The notes under the pieces were generated by a model. That model saw nothing but the letters and a program-made list of their open reading frames with translations, was not told the origin of the DNA and ran no database searches. This document shows positions 18,683-26,355 of a stretch of 64,000 nt of DNA, piece after piece; the first letter of the stretch is position 1, and every line of letters begins with the position of its first letter. The DNA is taken from assembly GCA_902825855.1 (NCBI GenBank), contig CADECW010000009.1, positions 8,156-72,155 on the forward strand, written 5' to 3'. The DNA is from an uncultured Rhodospirillales bacterium. GTDB lineage: Bacteria; Pseudomonadota; Alphaproteobacteria; Reyranellales; Reyranellaceae. The translations under genes and the position numbers were made by a program.

Positions 18683-21263
18683 CGTCGCCGGGACGGCGCG
18701 CTCGACCGGTGTGATCGTCGGACTGACGATTGCGGTACTGATCGGCACGGCGGCGCTGCTGGCCATCACCCATTCGAATTCCGCTTCGCGCCAGCAGCGC
18801 CTGGTCGTCGGCAGCTACGAGATCCTGTCGCTGATGCGCCAGACCGTGATTGCCTTGCAGGACAGCGAGATTGGACAACGCGCCTACCTGCTGAGCGGCC
18901 AGGCGAGCGATCTCGAGCCTTATGAACGGGCGCGCCTGCGTATCGAGGCAGGCGTGCGGCAGCTCGAGGCGGCAGCCGCCGGCGACCCTGACACGACCCG
19001 CCAGGTGCGCGAGTTCCGCGCGGCCGCCACCGAGAAGCTCGAGCAGATCAACGGCACCATCAGCACCTATCAACTCTACGGGCGCGACCAGGCCCTCGCG
19101 CAAGAACGCACCGGGTCGGGCAAGACCACCAGCGACCTGATCCGTCAGATTTCCGAATCGTTCATCGAGGGGCAGAGGCTGCTGTTGGCCCGCCGACTGG
19201 CCCTGCTGCGCTCCGAGCAAGAGCAGTCCGACATTGCCGGCTTCCTTCTGCTCGCCGGCGCCTTCCTCTGCCTGTTCATTGGGATGTATATCGTCATCCG
19301 CGGCGCCAGGCGCCTCGAGAACGCGCAGCTTGCGCTGGCCGACCGTTCGAACCTCCTGCAGTCCACCCTCGAAAGCCTGCAGGATCCGATCTTCGTGATC
19401 GACGCTGCCGGCAAGGTCGTGGCGTGGAACGAGGCCTTCCTGCGCCTGTCAGCCTGGGATCCCGCCAAGCATGCGACACTGACCCGCGAGCATCTGCTGT
19501 CCGACCGGTCGCCGGCCATGCGCGCGTTGCTCGAGCCCCTGAAACTCGACGCCGAGGCGTCCGACCGGTTGGTGACGACGCGCGCCGGCCACGACGGCCG
19601 CGACTATGAAGTCTCGCGCGGCGAGATGTCGGGCGGCGGATCGGTGGTGCGCTGTGTCGACATCACTGAGAAGCTGCGCGACGAGACGGCGCTGCGCCAG
19701 GGCCAGAAGATGGAAGCGACTGGCCAGCTCACAGGCGGCATGGCGCACGACTTCAACAACATCCTCCAGGTCATCCAGGCCAACCTCGATCTTGTAAAGA
19801 GCGCGGTGCCGACCGACCAGTCCGCGCTCGCCCGGCTCGGCGCCGCCGGCGCGGCGGCCGACAGGGGCGCCAGGCTCACCCAGCAGCTGCTGGCCTTCGC
19901 ACGGCGCCAGCCGCTGGCGCCGCAACCGACCGACGTTGCCCGCCTGGTCCACGACCTTGCAGACCTGCTGCGCCATTCGCTCGGCGAGCGCATCTCCATA
20001 GACCTCGACATCGCGGCCGAGCCGTGGAATGCCAAGATCGATCCGGGCCAGCTCGAGAACGCCATCCTCAACCTGGCGATCAATGCGCGCGACGCCATGC
20101 CCGACGGTGGGACGGTGACTGTCGAGGTGTCGAATGCCAACCTGGATCGACGCTACGCGGCGCTTCATCCGGACGTCACGCCGGGTCCCTACGTGCTGGT
20201 CGCCGTGAACGACACCGGTACGGGCATGCCGCCGGAGGTGGCGGCACAGGCGTTCGATCCGTTCTTCACCACCAAGCGCGACGGCAAGGGCACGGGCCTC
20301 GGCCTCAGCATGGTCTATGGGTTCGTGCGCCAGTCCAACGGACACATCCGTATCGACAGCGCCATCGGCCAGGGTACCAGCGTCAAGCTCTACCTGCCGC
20401 GCACGCTGGATCCGGTGCTCAACCTGTCGACTGAACTCGGTGAGAGCCAGAGCGGAAGCGAGCGGGTTCTGGTCGTCGAGGACAACGACGAGGTCAGGCG
20501 CGCCGTCGTCGCCCTGTTGTCCGGCTGGGGCTATCACGTGGTCGCCGCCGAGAATCCGGACATCGCTGCGGGGATCCTGGAAAAGGACCCGGCCTTCGAC
20601 CTGCTGTTCACCGACGTCGTCATGCCCGGCTCCATGTCGGCCATCGAGCTGGCGGCGCTGGCGCAGCGTCTGCGGCCCGGCATCGCCGTTCTGCTGACCT
20701 CGGGCTATGCGCGCGACTTGATCCCGGCGCAGGATCGGCCCGACTACCCGCTGATCGCCAAGCCCTACCGCGGCGAGGAGCTCAAGGCACGTCTGCGTAG
20801 CGTCCTGGCGGCGCGCCGGCCATCGTCTCCGCCGGCTGAGGCGCGACTGCCCCAAGCACGGGTTCCCTCCGAGGAGACAGTCCGACGGCCGCGTCGGGTG
20901 CTCGTGGTCGAGGACGAGGTTGTCCTGCGCATGTCGACGACCGACATGCTGGAGCAGCTCGGCTGCTTCGTGTCCGGCGTGGGGAGCGGCGAGCAGGCGC
21001 TCGAGCTTTTGACCCGCGGCAGCGCGTTCGACCTGCTTCTCACCGACCTGGGCCTGCCCGGCATGAGCGGCGAGGAGCTGGCGAGCGAAGTGCGCCGGCG
21101 TTTTCCCACCTTGCCTGTAATCATCGCCAGCGGCTACGGCCGGTCGGGCGCCCAGGCGGCAGGAATGCAGGCGGAGGGACTTCAGTTCATCTCCAAGCCC
21201 TATTCCTCGGTCGATCTGCAGCAGGCGCTCGACCATGCGGCCCGCATGGCGGTTCCCACCTGA
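18675..21263 (+). CDS. Hybrid sensor histidine kinase with two receiver domains
   Basis: An 862-residue hybrid kinase. It has membrane segments at ~11-31 and ~188-208 enclosing a helical CHASE3-like sensor, a PAS-like domain at ~228-335, and a HisKA box ATGQLTGGMAHDFNNILQ with phosphorylated His near 358. An HATPase_c domain follows (NLAINARDAMPDGG, DTGTGMP, GLGLSMVYGF). Two receivers come next: one at ~600-712 with LLFTDVVMPG and one at ~742-858 with LLLTDLGLPG. HisKA rather than HisKA_2 chemistry distinguishes it from the kinase before it. It may feed extra signals into PhyR or control another output. ATG 18675 overlaps the end of the upstream kinase gene. Confidence 0.88.
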   Translation: MRSVAGTARSTGVIVGLTIAVLIGTAALLAITHSNSASRQQRLVVGSYEILSLMRQTVIALQDSEIGQRAYLLSGQASDLEPYERARLRIEAGVRQLEAAAAGDPDTTRQVREFRAAATEKLEQINGTISTYQLYGRDQALAQERTGSGKTTSDLIRQISESFIEGQRLLLARRLALLRSEQEQSDIAGFLLLAGAFLCLFIGMYIVIRGARRLENAQLALADRSNLLQSTLESLQDPIFVIDAAGKVVAWNEAFLRLSAWDPAKHATLTREHLLSDRSPAMRALLEPLKLDAEASDRLVTTRAGHDGRDYEVSRGEMSGGGSVVRCVDITEKLRDETALRQGQKMEATGQLTGGMAHDFNNILQVIQANLDLVKSAVPTDQSALARLGAAGAAADRGARLTQQLLAFARRQPLAPQPTDVARLVHDLADLLRHSLGERISIDLDIAAEPWNAKIDPGQLENAILNLAINARDAMPDGGTVTVEVSNANLDRRYAALHPDVTPGPYVLVAVNDTGTGMPPEVAAQAFDPFFTTKRDGKGTGLGLSMVYGFVRQSNGHIRIDSAIGQGTSVKLYLPRTLDPVLNLSTELGESQSGSERVLVVEDNDEVRRAVVALLSGWGYHVVAAENPDIAAGILEKDPAFDLLFTDVVMPGSMSAIELAALAQRLRPGIAVLLTSGYARDLIPAQDRPDYPLIAKPYRGEELKARLRSVLAARRPSSPPAEARLPQARVPSEETVRRPRRVLVVEDEVVLRMSTTDMLEQLGCFVSGVGSGEQALELLTRGSAFDLLLTDLGLPGMSGEELASEVRRRFPTLPVIIASGYGRSGAQAAGMQAEGLQFISKPYSSVDLQQALDHAARMAVPT

Positions 21264-21280
21264 CTAACTTCCCGCGCCGT

Positions 21281-21305
21281 GCAACCAAGCCCGTTTGGCG
21301 GCGTT
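21281..21305 (+). promoter_or_regulatory. EcfG-type promoter of the 48-residue membrane protein gene
   Basis: GCAAC at 21281-21285, 16 bases, CGTT at 21302-21305, in the gap after the hybrid kinase gene. The expected start near 21313 gives a leader of about 31 bases to ATG 21344. It is the same variant (GCAAC) as the csbD promoter. Confidence 0.6.
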
Positions 21306-21343
21306 CATAAGGCAACTCTGCAACGCAAGGTGAGGGTGACGCC

Positions 21344-21490
21344 ATGCGGTCGGTGGATTTGTCAAAGTCGACTCAGGCTGCGCCTGAGCCGTCGCCGAGG
21401 GGCCTGTTCGAGGGCGAGTTGATGGACCTCTACGTTGCCATCCTCATCGTCGTGCCTCTGGCGCTGTTCCTGAAATCGCTGTGGTCCTGA
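21344..21490 (+). CDS. 48-residue single-pass membrane protein
   Basis: A short frame, MRSVDLSKSTQAAPEPSP followed by RGLFEGELMDLYVAILIVVPLALFLKSLWS. The first half is hydrophilic and the second half holds one membrane helix (about residues 29-43). A purine-rich site (GGTGAGGG) lies 9-16 bases before ATG and an EcfG-type promoter lies upstream. I know no function. The size and setting match the small stress-induced membrane proteins elsewhere in this island. Confidence 0.6.
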   Translation: MRSVDLSKSTQAAPEPSPRGLFEGELMDLYVAILIVVPLALFLKSLWS

Positions 21491-21525
21491 CGCGACCCTG
21501 TCGGGTCTCGTATCTGTCACAGCCG

Positions 21526-21550
21526 GGAACCTCTCTACCAGGGCTCCGTT
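21526..21550 (+). promoter_or_regulatory. EcfG-type promoter of the exported CsbD gene
   Basis: GGAAC at 21526-21530, 16 bases, CGTT at 21547-21550: a full consensus match 47 bases before ATG 21597. It probably drives both the CsbD gene and the secreted-protein gene after it, up to the terminator at 22518. Confidence 0.78.
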
Positions 21551-21596
21551 GAGGGGCACGCGCCTATTGCGCGAGCCTCTCACAGCAGGAGTTTCC

Positions 21597-21926
21597 ATGC
21601 GCCCGATCGCTATTCTTGCCGCCTGCGCGGCGCTCGCCATCGGCACGCTGCCGACGATCGTCCACGCCCAGGCTACTGGTCCGTCGAAGAGCCAGACCAG
21701 CCAGACCGACGCCAAGTCGATCTGGGAAAAGTTCCAGGGAAGCTGGAAACAGACCAAGGGCGCGGTGAAAGAACAGTGGGGCAAGCTGACCGACGATGAC
21801 CTTCTCGAAATCGAGGGGCGGCGAGACCAGCTCGTCGGCAAGATCCAGACCCGCTACGGCATCAGCAAGGAAGACGCGGAAGCCCAGGTCGGGACCTGGG
21901 AGCAGAAGCGCTATCGCGACATGTGA
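21597..21926 (+). CDS. Exported CsbD-family protein
   Basis: A 109-residue protein that joins a signal peptide (MRPIAILAACAALAIGTLP, cleavage near VHA-QA) to a CsbD domain at residues ~40-105. The domain matches the cytoplasmic CsbD at 15409 in KEQWGKLT(D/E)DD, then (Q/R)DQLVG(K/R)IQ.RYGI.K..AE.QV.TW. Most CsbD proteins are cytoplasmic, so an exported form suggests a periplasmic stress role. CAGGAG lies before the ATG. It shares a transcript with the following secreted-protein gene, 11 bases downstream. Confidence 0.87.
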   Translation: MRPIAILAACAALAIGTLPTIVHAQATGPSKSQTSQTDAKSIWEKFQGSWKQTKGAVKEQWGKLTDDDLLEIEGRRDQLVGKIQTRYGISKEDAEAQVGTWEQKRYRDM

Positions 21927-21937
21927 TTGCAGACCGG

Positions 21938-22492
21938 ATGATGACTGCCATTCGCAGGCTCGCGCCAATCGTGACGTGCAGCATCGCGGCGCTTGCCGTG
22001 ACGGCGTCGGCGATGGCGCAGGCTCAGTTCCGCGACGAGAGGACGGGCAAGGTCTGGACGCCCGACAATGTCAGCAACGACAATCAGCTTCGACCGACGA
22101 ATGAACCCAGCACCCCGGCGGACAGGGCCTTCGATCCGAAGGCTCAGATCGCGACGGCGACCGGCGTCGTCGTGCAACACCCGAATGCCACGCTGATGGG
22201 CACGGTGCCCATGACCGCGGGTCCCACGGTGCCTCTGGTCTCTCTCGACAGCCCGACACTGCAGGCGATCCCCGGGGATCGCTGGGTGGTGCCGCTCTAC
22301 CTTTCCAACAATAGCGGGGCCAGTGCCAACGCGCAGGTCGGTTGCACCTTCACCAATGGCAGCAGGCCGGTGCAGGAGTCCCGCATCGTCGTTCCGACAG
22401 CGGGACCCGGGCAGCGGCTGGCATTCGCGGCGTACGGGCCACGCACTGAAGTCTTCGTCGATCGAGTGCTCTGCCGCGTCCTCACGCCTTGA
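21938..22492 (+). CDS. Secreted protein of unknown function (paralogue of the 11634 gene)
   Basis: A 184-residue protein with a signal peptide (RRLAPIVTCSIAALAVTASAMAQA). The mature part has the ordered blocks GKVWTPDNV, PMTAGPTVPLV, AIPGDRWVVPLYLSNNSG, CTFTNGSRPVQES and YGPRTEVFVDRVLC, all shared with the product of 11634-12212. Placement behind a perfect EcfG-type promoter and the exported CsbD gene suggests it is made under stress. Starts at 21938 or 21941 are equally possible; a GTG at 21923 would overlap the csbD stop. The domain is not one I recognise. Confidence 0.75.
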   Translation: MMTAIRRLAPIVTCSIAALAVTASAMAQAQFRDERTGKVWTPDNVSNDNQLRPTNEPSTPADRAFDPKAQIATATGVVVQHPNATLMGTVPMTAGPTVPLVSLDSPTLQAIPGDRWVVPLYLSNNSGASANAQVGCTFTNGSRPVQESRIVVPTAGPGQRLAFAAYGPRTEVFVDRVLCRVLTP

Positions 22493-22517
22493 TCGTCGAC
22501 ATCTCGACGAGCGGAAG

Positions 22518-22546
22518 CGGGCCCATCAGCGGCCCGTTTCTCTTTG
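22518..22546 (+). terminator. Rho-independent terminator of the csbD/secreted-protein transcript
   Basis: CGGGCC pairs with GGCCCG around a seven-base loop (CATCAGC), followed by TTTCTCTTT. It lies 25 bases after the stop codon at 22492 and separates the stress transcript from the ABC binding-protein gene. Confidence 0.75.
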
Positions 22547-22589
22547 GCTGATTCGCGCTAGGCTGCACTTTGCGGATCAGGGGGTGTGT

Positions 22590-24161
22590 ATGAGGGCACG
22601 TGGATTTGGGCGCCGGACCGCCATGGCGGGTGGCGCGGCGCTGGCGACGGCATCTCTGATCCGGCCGCGCGAGGCGCGGGCGGCGAAGTCGATGACGGTG
22701 GTGCTGGAGTCGGAGGTGACGATTCTCGATCCGCACGTCATCACCGCCACCATTACGCGCACTTTCGGCCTGCATGTCTTCGACATGCTGTTCGCGATGA
22801 ACGAGAAGGGCGAGATCAAGCCGCAGATGGTCGAGGGCTATGACAGCAGCCCGGACAAGCTCCAGTGGAGCTTCACGCTGCGCGACGGCCTTAAGTGGCA
22901 CGACGGCAGCCCGGTCACTGCCGAGGACTGCGTCGCTTCGCTCAAGCGCTGGTCGGTACGCGACCCGCTGGGGAAGATGCTGATGGCCGACACCGACCAG
23001 CTCGCTGCGACCGACGCAAAGACCTTCAAGCTGGTTCTGAAGCAGCCGTTCCCATTGCTGCTCGAGGTGCTGGGAAAGCCCAACGCGCCGCTGCCGGTGA
23101 TGATGCCGGCCAGGCTTGCCGCGACGCCGGCCGACCAGCGCATCGGCGACCCGGTCGGTTCGGGTCCGTTCCGCTTCCTCAAGGATCAGTGGCGGCCGGG
23201 GAATGCCATGATGCTCGAGCGCAATCCTTCTTACGTGCCGCGCAAGGAGTCGCCGGATTTTCTGGCCGGCGGCAAGAACGTCAAGATCGACCAGCTGACG
23301 CTGCGCGTCATGCCGGACCAGTCGACCGGCGCCAACGCCCTGATGCTGGGCGAGATCGACTACATGCAATACCTGCCGTTCGACATGCTGCCGATTCTCG
23401 AGAAGGACAAGGCCGTCAAGCTGATGGGGCTGGGCGGTATCCACCAGTTCCAGGGCAACTTCCGCCTGAACCATGCCTTCCCGCCGTTCGACAATCCCAA
23501 GGTGCGCCAGGTGATGTGGAAGCTGGTCGACCAGGATGCCACGTTGACGGCGATCGGCGTGCCCGACCGCTTCCGCTCCAAGTCATGCCCGTCCTTCTGG
23601 ATGTGCGGCACACCCCTTTCCACTGATGCCGGTTCCGGCGCCGCCAAGGTCGACCTGGCTGCGGCCAGGGCCGAGCTCAAGGCCTCGGGCTACAACGGCG
23701 AGCCGGTGGTAATCCTTGAAGTTGCAGGTTCGATCAGCCAGACCGCCTCGCGCGTGCTGGTGCAGAACATGAAGGATGTCGGCTTCACGGTAGAGCAGCA
23801 GCCGCGCGATTGGCCGACGGTACTGGCGCGCCGCGCCAAAAAGGACGGTTGGTCGATGTTCCCCGTCTACTCGAACGGCACCGACATGTATTCGCCGCTG
23901 ACGCACTTCTATGTCGCGGCGACCTGCAACGACTTCCCTGGGTGGTCGTGCGACAACCGCGTGCCCGAATTGATGAAGACTTTTGCGCGCGCGGCGACGC
24001 CTGAGGAGCGCAAGAAGATCGCGGCCGACATCCAGGTGATCTCCTACGAGATGGTGCCCTCGGTGATGTGGGGCCAGTTCACCATTCCTGCCGGCTATCG
24101 CAGCGACCTGAAGGGACTCATCCAGTCGTCCTATCCCATGTTCTGGGAGGTCGACCGATGA
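22590..24161 (+). CDS. ABC transporter substrate-binding protein, family 5 (peptide/nickel type)
   Basis: A 523-residue extracytoplasmic binding protein of the SBP_bac_5 family. It has a Tat-like signal with twin arginine (GFGRRTAMAGGAALA), then VTILDPHVITATITRT, WSFTLRDGLKWHDGSPVTAEDC (the family signature), VGSGPFRF and NPKVRQVMW. The C-terminal lobe ends in YPMFWEVDR. Ligands of this family are oligopeptides, opines or metal chelates; here it cannot be told. No permease or ATPase genes are adjacent, so it is an orphan. ATG 22590 follows a GGGGG tract. Confidence 0.9.
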   Translation: MRARGFGRRTAMAGGAALATASLIRPREARAAKSMTVVLESEVTILDPHVITATITRTFGLHVFDMLFAMNEKGEIKPQMVEGYDSSPDKLQWSFTLRDGLKWHDGSPVTAEDCVASLKRWSVRDPLGKMLMADTDQLAATDAKTFKLVLKQPFPLLLEVLGKPNAPLPVMMPARLAATPADQRIGDPVGSGPFRFLKDQWRPGNAMMLERNPSYVPRKESPDFLAGGKNVKIDQLTLRVMPDQSTGANALMLGEIDYMQYLPFDMLPILEKDKAVKLMGLGGIHQFQGNFRLNHAFPPFDNPKVRQVMWKLVDQDATLTAIGVPDRFRSKSCPSFWMCGTPLSTDAGSGAAKVDLAAARAELKASGYNGEPVVILEVAGSISQTASRVLVQNMKDVGFTVEQQPRDWPTVLARRAKKDGWSMFPVYSNGTDMYSPLTHFYVAATCNDFPGWSCDNRVPELMKTFARAATPEERKKIAADIQVISYEMVPSVMWGQFTIPAGYRSDLKGLIQSSYPMFWEVDR

Positions 24162-24192
24162 GCCAGGACTTCGCGATCATCGGAGGATGGCA

Positions 24193-24456
24193 ATGACGGT
24201 GCGCCACAACGCAGAGGCGCATCGCTATGAGATGGACACCGACAGCGGCCTCGCTATTGCAGTCTATCGCGAGCAGGGCGACAGGATGATCTTTACCCAT
24301 ACGGAAGTCCCGTCGGCCGATGAAGGCAAGGGCTTTGCCTCGCGCCTGGTCGGCGCTGCGTTGGCCGATGCCCACAAGCGCGGATTCAAGATCGTACCGG
24401 CCTGCAGCTTCGTCGTCGCCTACGTGCGCCGTCATCCCGAATACGACGATCAGTGA
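24193..24456 (+). CDS. Small GNAT-type N-acetyltransferase domain protein
   Basis: An 87-residue protein of the short GNAT subgroup (YjdJ-like, Acetyltransf_CG). It shows MIFTHTEVP, then the acetyl-CoA loop EGKGFASRLVGAALADAHKRGFK, and ends in SFVVAYVRRHPEY with the typical HPEY close. Members are thought to be small acetyltransferases with unknown substrates. GGAGG at 24182-24186 is directly before ATG 24187 but six bases from ATG 24193, so 24193 is chosen. It sits 31 bases after the binding-protein gene and may be co-transcribed with it. Confidence 0.88.
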   Translation: MTVRHNAEAHRYEMDTDSGLAIAVYREQGDRMIFTHTEVPSADEGKGFASRLVGAALADAHKRGFKIVPACSFVVAYVRRHPEYDDQ

Positions 24457-24483
24457 AGTGCGGCTGGGGGCTTAAGCCCTCCC

Positions 24484-24873
24484 TCAAGGGCCTCGCGAGA
24501 TGAGGAACGCCGCCACGCAGGCGACAGAGCTTGCAACGGCACCCCAGGCCAGATCGACGAGGCTCACAGCCATCGACCAGCCGCGCAACGTTGCAAGATT
24601 GGTGACGTCGTACGCGGCATAGACGACAAAGCCGAACAACGCCCCATAGAGAGCGGCCGTGAGCCACGACGTTGCCAGCGCCAGCGGGAATACGGCGATG
24701 CCGACGGCGTGAATGAGATAGAAAAGAATCGCAACCGGCCAATTCGGCTGGTCGAGCAGAAGCTGCCCAAGCCGCGCCTTGTAGAAATCCCGGCCCATCA
24801 GGCCCAGCCACAGTGCGTCCACCACGGACAACGTGCCTAATGCGGCGAGGTAGCCGACGAACCAACCATTCAT
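24484..24873 (-). CDS. DUF2177 family membrane protein
   Basis: A 129-residue protein with four membrane segments. Family hallmarks are DALWLGLMGRDFYKA near residue 20, the FYLIHAVGIAVFPLA segment, and FGFVVYAAYDVTNLATLRGWS followed by DLAWGA. DUF2177 proteins are inner-membrane proteins of unknown function. It lies 34 bases behind the 44-residue gene on the same strand, so it should share that gene's EcfG-type promoter. It converges with the acetyltransferase gene. Confidence 0.87.
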   Translation of the reverse strand: MNGWFVGYLAALGTLSVVDALWLGLMGRDFYKARLGQLLLDQPNWPVAILFYLIHAVGIAVFPLALATSWLTAALYGALFGFVVYAAYDVTNLATLRGWSMAVSLVDLAWGAVASSVACVAAFLISRGP

Positions 24874-24907
24874 CGGCCCAGTCTAAGGCTCAGCCCAGGG
24901 GCCCGCA

Positions 24908-25042
24908 CTATTGAGGAAAAATGAAAAACCAGGCGATCGCCAACGCGGCGATGGCGCCAAGCGACGAAAGCACAAGGATGGTCAGAATGCGGCCGCTGAC
25001 GACGCCGCTGCGCGCCTCGACGGGCGTGAGTTCGCGTTCCAT
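24908..25042 (-). CDS. 44-residue single-pass membrane protein
   Basis: A short frame, MERELTPVEARSGVVSGRI followed by one long hydrophobic helix (about residues 19-42, LTILVLSSLGAIAALAIAWFFIF). GGAG lies five bases before ATG 25042, and an EcfG-type promoter stands 34 bases further upstream. It heads a two-gene stress transcript with the DUF2177 gene. Function is unknown; similar tiny membrane proteins are often missed in annotation. Confidence 0.68.
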   Translation of the reverse strand: MERELTPVEARSGVVSGRILTILVLSSLGAIAALAIAWFFIFPQ

Positions 25043-25075
25043 GGGGGCTCCATTGGCGTTGTTCAGGACCTAGAG

Positions 25076-25100
25076 AACGCCTTGCCAATCACCGGGTTGC
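25076..25100 (-). promoter_or_regulatory. EcfG-type promoter of the 44-residue/DUF2177 transcript
   Basis: On the minus strand: GCAAC (25100-25096), 16 bases, CGTT (25079-25076). It lies back to back with the plus-strand promoter at 25113-25138, so the two -35 elements are only 12 bases apart. Confidence 0.6.
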
Positions 25101-25112
25101 CGCTGCCGAACC

Positions 25113-25138
25113 GGAACTACGCAAGTCGCTGACGCGTT
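25113..25138 (+). promoter_or_regulatory. EcfG-type promoter of the DUF1328 gene
   Basis: GGAAC at 25113-25117, 17 bases, CGTT at 25135-25138. A full match at the alternative 17-base spacing, 39 bases before ATG 25177. Confidence 0.65.
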
Positions 25139-25176
25139 AATGACGTGAGATCGAATGATCGCATGGAGATCTGAAG

Positions 25177-25344
25177 ATGTTGTACTGGGCGCTGATGTTC
25201 CTCGTGATTGCGCTGCTGGCAGGCCTGTTCGGCTTCGGCGGGATCGCCTCGACCGCGACCGGCATGGCGCAAATCCTGTTTGTCGTCGCGTTGGTGCTGT
25301 TCGTGATCAGCCTGTTCGCCGGCTTCCTGCGGCGCAACTCCTAG
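25177..25344 (+). CDS. DUF1328 small membrane protein (YtjA-like)
   Basis: A 55-residue protein with two membrane helices: [20 protein letters not shown], then [16 protein letters not shown] and a second helix ending in FLRRNS. This is the DUF1328/YtjA family, small inner-membrane proteins common in proteobacteria and often induced in stress or stationary phase. It has its own EcfG-type promoter. The stop codon (CTAG) shares bases with the stop of the converging gene at 25341. Confidence 0.88.
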   Translation: MLYWALMFLVIALLAGLFGFGGIASTATGMAQILFVVALVLFVISLFAGFLRRNS

Positions 25345-26264
25345 ATCGCGGTCTTCGTCTGCTCGAAGTGCGCACGCAGCCTGTCGCGCGCCGCATAGCC
25401 CGCGGCGCGGTCCCAGCAGTTCACAATCGCGACGCGGAAGCCGCCCGGTGGCATGGCGTGCCGCCCCGGCGGCAGTTCTTCATGGAAGGTGATCTGTACA
25501 CTCGACACGCCAGGGGCCTTCGTGATGGAACGCGTCAGGTCGGTCGGCGGATGGTGATAGCGAAATCCGTGCGGAACAAACAGGACGACGCTGTACCCGG
25601 TGCGCCGAGCCGAATCGTCGAACTGCCATCCGCGCGCAGCATAGAGCCGGATGATCGACTCTACCCAGCCAGCCCCGTATAGATCGGGCCACTGATCGGC
25701 GAAGCGCAGATGCACCTCGATGATGCGGCCGCCGATGGTCTCCAGGTTGAGCAGGCCCGTATATCCCTTGAGATGCCTCCGGCACCACGTGCCGCACCAT
25801 TCCTCGACGGCGAGTGACGGCACTGCATGCACTTCCCAATAGTCAAACGTGCCAGCACCGCTGGCAACACCGGTCGCATGGCGCCACCACTGCGGTTCGC
25901 CGTCGACGAGGGCGACGTCGCTGCTTACATGATCGCCCTCGAGCAGGGTCGTCCAGAAATGACCCGGCTGGTAGGCGCTGGTGTAGTCGTCAGCCGAACG
26001 AAGGGCCCGGCTGCCCACGCCCATGCCTTTCAAGTTGTAGATGGGCTTGGAAAAAACCGGGTAATTCTGCGGAGCAACGCCATGCGGCGCTGCTGACAAC
26101 CCTTGACTGAGCGCCACGGCAAGCTTGTCGTAGACCCAGCGATGCGCCGGGTTCCACAGCCAGCCATCGCTGTCCTCAGTGGGAATGAAAACGTCGGCCG
26201 GGCAGGGCACACTCTCGAAATATTGAGTACGCCATGGATCGATCTCGCAAATCGGCACTTGCAT
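25341..26264 (-). CDS. Conserved protein of unknown function, possibly ATP-grasp-like
   Basis: A 307-residue cytoplasmic protein. I cannot name the family with confidence. The segment [26 protein letters not shown] resembles the metal-binding end of ATP-grasp enzymes (N-x-E-x-IGG-x-IIE-x-HLR). An Asn/Glu-rich core, a TrpTrp pair (EPQWWRH) and a C-terminal [19 protein letters not shown] helix are other landmarks. The frame is open to 26528, but ATG 26264 is the best start because the upstream part would run into the egtB promoter. It is divergent from egtB with about 90 bases between starts. Confidence 0.6.
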   Translation of the reverse strand: MQVPICEIDPWRTQYFESVPCPADVFIPTEDSDGWLWNPAHRWVYDKLAVALSQGLSAAPHGVAPQNYPVFSKPIYNLKGMGVGSRALRSADDYTSAYQPGHFWTTLLEGDHVSSDVALVDGEPQWWRHATGVASGAGTFDYWEVHAVPSLAVEEWCGTWCRRHLKGYTGLLNLETIGGRIIEVHLRFADQWPDLYGAGWVESIIRLYAARGWQFDDSARRTGYSVVLFVPHGFRYHHPPTDLTRSITKAPGVSSVQITFHEELPPGRHAMPPGGFRVAIVNCWDRAAGYAARDRLRAHFEQTKTAI

Positions 26265-26309
26265 ACCTACGTTTGACGATGTCCACAGTGAGTGTTCGAC
26301 CACGGCATT

Positions 26310-26334
26310 GCAACCGGCTATGGACGCCGGCGTT
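26310..26334 (+). promoter_or_regulatory. EcfG-type promoter of egtB-egtD
   Basis: GCAAC at 26310-26314, 16 bases, CGTT at 26331-26334. The predicted transcript start near 26341 is about 15 bases before GTG 26356, just enough for the GGAGG at 26347-26351. The site would lie inside the coding sequence if translation began at TTG 26308 or ATG 26320, so it also bears on the start choice. Confidence 0.5.
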
Positions 26335-26355
26335 TGCCGACAGGGCGGAGGTGCC

